Assembly (NCBI GenBank): GCA_023417735.1
Contig: JAEZEK010000005.1
Span: forward strand, 1 to 16,173
Direction of reading: 5' to 3'
Origin: Pseudomonadota bacterium
GTDB lineage: Bacteria > Pseudomonadota > Alphaproteobacteria > Rhizobiales > Afifellaceae
Length of the DNA stretch: 16,173 bases
Each line of letters opens with the position of its first letter. Within the stretch, counting starts at the first letter, position 1. Of the stretch, positions 12,764 through 16,173 are shown piece after piece. Both the position numbers and the translations under genes were made by a program. The notes below the pieces were generated by a model, which worked only from the letters and a program-made list of their open reading frames with translations, had not been told where the DNA came from and made no database searches.

Positions 12764-14731
12764 ATGTGCGGCATTGCCGGTTTCCTCGGCACCTCGGTTC
12801 CACGGGCCGAGAGGCTTCCGCTGCTCCGGCGCATGGTGGCCGCGATCGCCCACCGCGGACCGGACGATCAGGGCTTCCATCTCGACGATTCAGGTGCGGG
12901 ACTCGGCCATGCACGCCTCAGCATCATCGATCTCGCCTGCGGCGATCAGCCTATGTCCAACGAGGACGGGACGGTGTGGATCGCCTTCAACGGCGAGATC
13001 TTCAACTATGTCGAGCTGCGAGCCGACCTGATCGCGCGCGGCCATGTCTTTCGCACGCACTCCGACACGGAAGTCATCGTCCATCTCTACGAGGAGAAGG
13101 GCCCCGGCTGCGTCGAGGCGCTGAACGGCGACTTCGCCTTCGCCATCTGGGACACGCGCCGGCGCCGGCTGATGCTGGCGCGCGACCGCATGGGCGTCCG
13201 CCCGGTCTTCTATACGGAGCAGGGCGGCAGCCTCTTCTTCGGCTCGGAGGTGAAGGCGCTTCTCGCCGCCGGAGCTCCGGCGGAGCTCGACCCGGTCGCC
13301 CTCGACCAGATCTTCACCTTCTGGTCGCCGCTCGCCCCCCGCACCGCATTCCGCGGCGTGAGCGAGCTGCCGCCGGCGCATCTCCTCCTCGCCGACGCCC
13401 GCGGCGTCTCGGTCCGCCGGTACTGGAGCCTCGACTACCCCGATTCGAGCGATCAACAGGCGGTGACCGCGGGCGAGGAACGGCGTCTCCGGGACGAGCT
13501 CGCCGCGCTGCTGGTGGACGCCACACGGATCAGGCTGCGGGCCGACGTGCCGGTCGGGGCCTATCTGAGCGGCGGCCTCGATTCCTCCGTCGTCACCGCG
13601 ATCATGAACGAGCTCGCGCCGGACCAGCTGCGCACCTACTCCGTCTCCTTCGAGAGCGGCGAGTTCGACGAGACGCCGTTCCAGGACGAGATGGTCCGCG
13701 CGCTCGGAACGAGGCACCGCAGCATCCGGATCGGCGCAGCAGACGTCGCGGCCCTCTTCCCCGCCGTCGTGCGGCACGCCGAGCGGCCGATCCTGCGCAC
13801 CGCACCTGCGCCCCTTCTTGCCCTCTCCGGGCTCGTTCATGAGGACGGGTTGAAGGTCGTGCTCACCGGCGAGGGAGCGGACGCGGCCTTCGGCGGCTAC
13901 GACATCTTCAAGGAAGCGAAGATCCGCCGCTTCTGCGCGCGCCAGCCCGATTCGAAGTTCCGGCCTCTCCTCCTGAAGCGGCTCTACCCGTACATGCCGC
14001 GCATCCAGGGCCAGTCGCAGCGCTATCTGGAAGCCTTCTTCGGCTCCCGTGCCGATGACATTCACGACCCCCTCTTCTCGCATTTGCCGCGCTTCCGGAC
14101 GACCGCCGGCGGGAAGGCCTTCTTCTCCGCCGGATTGCGCACCGCACTGCGCGGCTACGACGCGCTCGCCGAGCTCCGCGACGGGCTGCCGCCCGAGTTC
14201 GCGCGCTGGCATCCGCTCAATCAGGGGCAGTATCTGGAGACGGCTCATCTCCTGCCCGGCTACATCCTTTCCGCGCAGGGCGACCGCGTCGCGATGGCCA
14301 ACGCCGTGGAAGGCCGATTCCCCTTCCTCGACCATCGCGTGGTGGAGTTCGGCGCCCGGATTCCCCCGAGCCTCAAGCTCAAGGGCCTGCGCGAGAAGCA
14401 CCTCCTGCGGGAAAGCATGAGGTGGCGCCTGCCGCCGTCGATCCTCGAGCGGACGAAGCAGCCCTATCGCGCTCCCGATGCCGACGCTTTTGCCGCCCCC
14501 GGCGCACCCGCCTATGCCCGGGAGATGCTCAGACCACCGGCGGTCGAGGCCGGCGGAGTGTTCGATCCGAAAGCGGTGGGCAAGCTCGCCGCCAAGCTTC
14601 ACGAGCGCGGGTCGCTCGGCACCCGCGAGGGCATGGCCCTCGTCGGCATCATGTCCACCGCTCTGTGGCAGGAGGCCTTCACGGAGGGAGCGCACCGCGA
14701 CTGCAACGAACCCGTCCACGCGCTTGCGTGA
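12764..14731 (+). CDS. Glutamine-dependent amidotransferase of the asparagine synthetase family
   Basis: A 655-residue two-domain enzyme. The N-terminal class II glutaminase domain has Cys2 exposed after Met removal (MCGIAGFLG) and the partners Arg51 (GHARLSIIDL), Asn76 (AFNGEIFNY) and Asp101 (SDTEVI). The C-terminal synthetase domain has the pyrophosphate loop SGGLDSS (269-275) and GEGAD (369-373), so ATP-dependent adenylation of a carboxylate and amidation by ammonia are expected. It is longer than E. coli AsnB (about 550), as are the polysaccharide-linked amidotransferases. The residue after the metal-binding Asp373, usually Glu, is Ala374. ATG 12764 is chosen because the glutaminase Cys must be residue 2; AAAGGGA lies at 12749-12755. 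The next gene starts 26 bases on. The carrier protein and ligase imply that it amidates or condenses a pathway-specific acid rather than making asparagine; this is inference. Confidence 0.88.
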   Translation: MCGIAGFLGTSVPRAERLPLLRRMVAAIAHRGPDDQGFHLDDSGAGLGHARLSIIDLACGDQPMSNEDGTVWIAFNGEIFNYVELRADLIARGHVFRTHSDTEVIVHLYEEKGPGCVEALNGDFAFAIWDTRRRRLMLARDRMGVRPVFYTEQGGSLFFGSEVKALLAAGAPAELDPVALDQIFTFWSPLAPRTAFRGVSELPPAHLLLADARGVSVRRYWSLDYPDSSDQQAVTAGEERRLRDELAALLVDATRIRLRADVPVGAYLSGGLDSSVVTAIMNELAPDQLRTYSVSFESGEFDETPFQDEMVRALGTRHRSIRIGAADVAALFPAVVRHAERPILRTAPAPLLALSGLVHEDGLKVVLTGEGADAAFGGYDIFKEAKIRRFCARQPDSKFRPLLLKRLYPYMPRIQGQSQRYLEAFFGSRADDIHDPLFSHLPRFRTTAGGKAFFSAGLRTALRGYDALAELRDGLPPEFARWHPLNQGQYLETAHLLPGYILSAQGDRVAMANAVEGRFPFLDHRVVEFGARIPPSLKLKGLREKHLLRESMRWRLPPSILERTKQPYRAPDADAFAAPGAPAYAREMLRPPAVEAGGVFDPKAVGKLAAKLHERGSLGTREGMALVGIMSTALWQEAFTEGAHRDCNEPVHALA

Positions 14732-14757
14732 CCCCTTTCTCGAACAGGACGACAGAC

Positions 14758-15024
14758 ATGCAGACCGAACTCAGCCGACGCATCCGGGCCTTCATCGAGG
14801 AGAACTTCCTCTTTCGGGAGGACGACACCGGGCTCGGCGACGACGAATCGCTGCTCGAAGCAGGCCTGATCGACTCGACCGGGATCCTGGAGCTCGTGGC
14901 GTTCCTGGAGACCGAATTCGGGATCCGGATGGCGGACGCCGAGATCGTCCCGGAGAACCTCGATTCCATCCGCTCGATAGCCGGCTATGTCGCGCGCAAG
15001 CGCGACAGCTCCATCGCCGCCTGA
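14758..15024 (+). CDS. Free-standing acyl carrier protein
   Basis: An 88-residue acidic protein of the phosphopantetheine-binding family. The attachment site is GLIDSTGILELV, with Ser40 as the expected 4'-phosphopantetheine serine (DST instead of DSL of fatty-acid AcpP). Around it are the usual LLEAGLI helix start and the FLETEFGI second-helix stretch. ATG 14758 has AGGA at 14746-14749. It lies 26 bases after the amidotransferase stop and 30 before the ligase start. The three most likely act together, with the ligase charging this carrier and the tethered acid used as donor. It is not the housekeeping AcpP, given the DST site and the context. No phosphopantetheinyl transferase is encoded here. 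Confidence 0.9.
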   Translation: MQTELSRRIRAFIEENFLFREDDTGLGDDESLLEAGLIDSTGILELVAFLETEFGIRMADAEIVPENLDSIRSIAGYVARKRDSSIAA

Positions 15025-15054
15025 CACTCGGCAACCGCAGGTTCGGGGACCGAC

Positions 15055-16173
15055 ATGCGCATCGAGGAGTACTTGAGAGCGAGCGCCGCCCGGCATCCGG
15101 GCAAGACCGCTCTCGTCGCCGGTGGCCTTCGGCTGACCTTTGCCGACGTCGACGAGGCTTCCGACCGCCTCGCCGCGGCGCTTCGTGAGCGCGGCGTGAT
15201 GAGGGGCGATCGCGTCCTCGTCTTCATGGACAATTGCGCGGAAGCCGTGATCGGCCTCTTCGCCGCGCTCAAGGCGGGCGCCGTCTTCTCGCCGATCAAC
15301 TCGTCCACGAAGGCGGACAAGCTCGCCTACGTCATCGGCAACTGCCGCCCGGCCGCGATCCTCGCGCAGGGGCGGCTCGCAGGCCTGGCCCGGGGCGCGC
15401 TCACCGAGGCGGCGTCCGGCGCCCTGATGTTCACGACGGCGGGTGCACCCGCGGGAGCGCAGGCAATCGCGCTCGAGGACGCGATCCGCGATTCCGCGCC
15501 GATCGGCGCGGCGAAGCCGGCCGGCATCGAGCTCGACCTCGCCATGCTCATCTACACGTCGGGCTCCACCGGCTTCCCGAAGGGCGTGATGATGACGCAT
15601 CAGAACATCGACGCTGCCGCAACGTCCATCACGACCTACCTGGAGAACCGGCCGGACGACATCGTGCTCAACGTCCTGCCGATCTCGTTCGACTACGGGC
15701 TCTACCAGGTGCTGATGTGCGCCAGGGTCGGCATGACGCTCGTGCTCGAAAAGTCGTTCACCTTTCCGCAGGCGATCCTCAACCGGATCTCCGAGGAGAA
15801 CGTGACCGGGTTCCCGCTCGTGCCCACGATGGCCGCGATCCTCCTTCAGATGCGCGATCTCGCGCCGGGCGCCCTGCCGAGCCTGCGCTACATCACGAAT
15901 ACTGCGGCAGCCTTGCCCCCCGCCCATATCGAGCGGCTGCAGGCCCTCTTCCCGGCGGCGCGGCTCTATTCCATGTACGGCCTCACAGAGTGCAAGCGCT
16001 GCACCTATTTGCCGCCCGAACAGCTGAAGGTCAGGCCGGGCTCCGTCGGGATCGCGATCCCCGGCACGGAGGCTTTCGTCGTCGACGAGGCCGGCCGCCG
16101 GGTCGATGCGGGCGAAACCGGCGAACTCGTCATCCGCGGTCCGCACGTGATGAAGGGCTATTGGGAGGACGAG
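15055..16173 (+). CDS. AMP-forming acyl-CoA/acyl-ACP ligase, 3' end outside window
   Basis: The frame is open from ATG 15055 to the window edge without a stop, giving the first 373 residues of a protein that is usually about 500-530. The ANL-superfamily motifs are the P-loop IYTSGSTGFPKG (166-177), the A5 motif SMYGLTE (306-312) and GETGELVIRGPHVMKGYW (353-370) of the motif before the hinge. The C-terminal lid with the catalytic lysine lies beyond the edge. Such ligases adenylate a carboxylic acid and transfer it to CoA or pantetheine. The segment MYGLTECKRCTYLPPEQ and the carrier-protein neighbour recall the ligases of exosortase-A-type polysaccharide loci. GGGG at 15045-15048 is a weak ribosome site. 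The acid activated is not known; loading of the adjacent carrier protein is the natural inference. Confidence 0.88.
   Translation, partial: MRIEEYLRASAARHPGKTALVAGGLRLTFADVDEASDRLAAALRERGVMRGDRVLVFMDNCAEAVIGLFAALKAGAVFSPINSSTKADKLAYVIGNCRPAAILAQGRLAGLARGALTEAASGALMFTTAGAPAGAQAIALEDAIRDSAPIGAAKPAGIELDLAMLIYTSGSTGFPKGVMMTHQNIDAAATSITTYLENRPDDIVLNVLPISFDYGLYQVLMCARVGMTLVLEKSFTFPQAILNRISEENVTGFPLVPTMAAILLQMRDLAPGALPSLRYITNTAAALPPAHIERLQALFPAARLYSMYGLTECKRCTYLPPEQLKVRPGSVGIAIPGTEAFVVDEAGRRVDAGETGELVIRGPHVMKGYWEDE

Noticed and set aside
12890..14719. 609-codon minus-strand frame opposite the amidotransferase gene
   Set aside because: The composition is shadow-like, there is no recognisable motif, and the plus strand encodes a complete enzyme with catalytic residues.
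12764..14731. Lasso-peptide cyclase or beta-lactam synthetase
   Set aside because: Cys2 and the other glutaminase residues are intact, GEG is not replaced by a GYG-type site, and there is no precursor peptide or leader protease nearby.
14599..16146. 515-codon minus-strand frame opposite the carrier-protein and ligase genes
   Set aside because: It spans two well-supported genes on the other strand and their gap, and its translation is Arg/Asp/Glu/Gly-rich without motifs.

Overview
The window is a high-GC stretch of an alphaproteobacterial chromosome, most likely a Rhizobiales-type organism. This is inferred from the strong G/C bias at third codon positions, the Agrobacterium-style phosphoglucomutase end, and the mix of NitT/TauT ABC transporter, beta-ketoadipate-type CoA-transferase and tandem universal stress protein genes. 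Genes are densely packed with short gaps and several ATGA overlaps. I see no tRNA, rRNA, insertion sequence, CRISPR array or transcription-factor gene.

Left part (1-4391): the 3' end of a phosphoglucomutase gene, then a complete NitT/TauT-type ABC importer in the order permease, periplasmic binding protein, ATPase. Two small dyads sit between permease and binding protein. The ATPase gene converges on, and overlaps by 31 bases, a minus-strand cytochrome P450 of the CYP152 peroxygenase type (Gln84, Arg239-Pro240, heme Cys360). Such enzymes use hydrogen peroxide to hydroxylate fatty acids.

Middle part (4392-11329): a 251-base divergent control region separates the P450 from a pcaIJ-like 3-oxoacid CoA-transferase pair. 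Converging on that pair is a minus-strand unit of a DHA2-family drug/efflux transporter followed by a carboxymuconolactone-decarboxylase-family protein. A tandem universal stress protein is divergent from the transporter and ends in a strong hairpin. Next comes a two-gene unit: an isocitrate/isopropylmalate-type dehydrogenase preceded by a perfect 17-base dyad, and a D-2-hydroxyacid dehydrogenase. Together these look like accessory catabolism of organic or fatty acids (uptake, oxidation, CoA activation, redox steps, efflux and stress). The actual substrate cannot be read from the sequence.

Right part (11330-16173): after a gene-free 204 bases comes a GNAT-fold protein, an AT-rich gap, then a tight unit of a class II glutamine amidotransferase/asparagine synthetase (655 aa), a free-standing acyl carrier protein (88 aa) and an AMP-forming acyl ligase cut by the window edge. 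Amidotransferase, carrier protein and AMP-ligase recur together in exosortase-A-type exopolysaccharide loci, where their product is not established. No exosortase is visible here. This is the best candidate for an undescribed pathway in the window.
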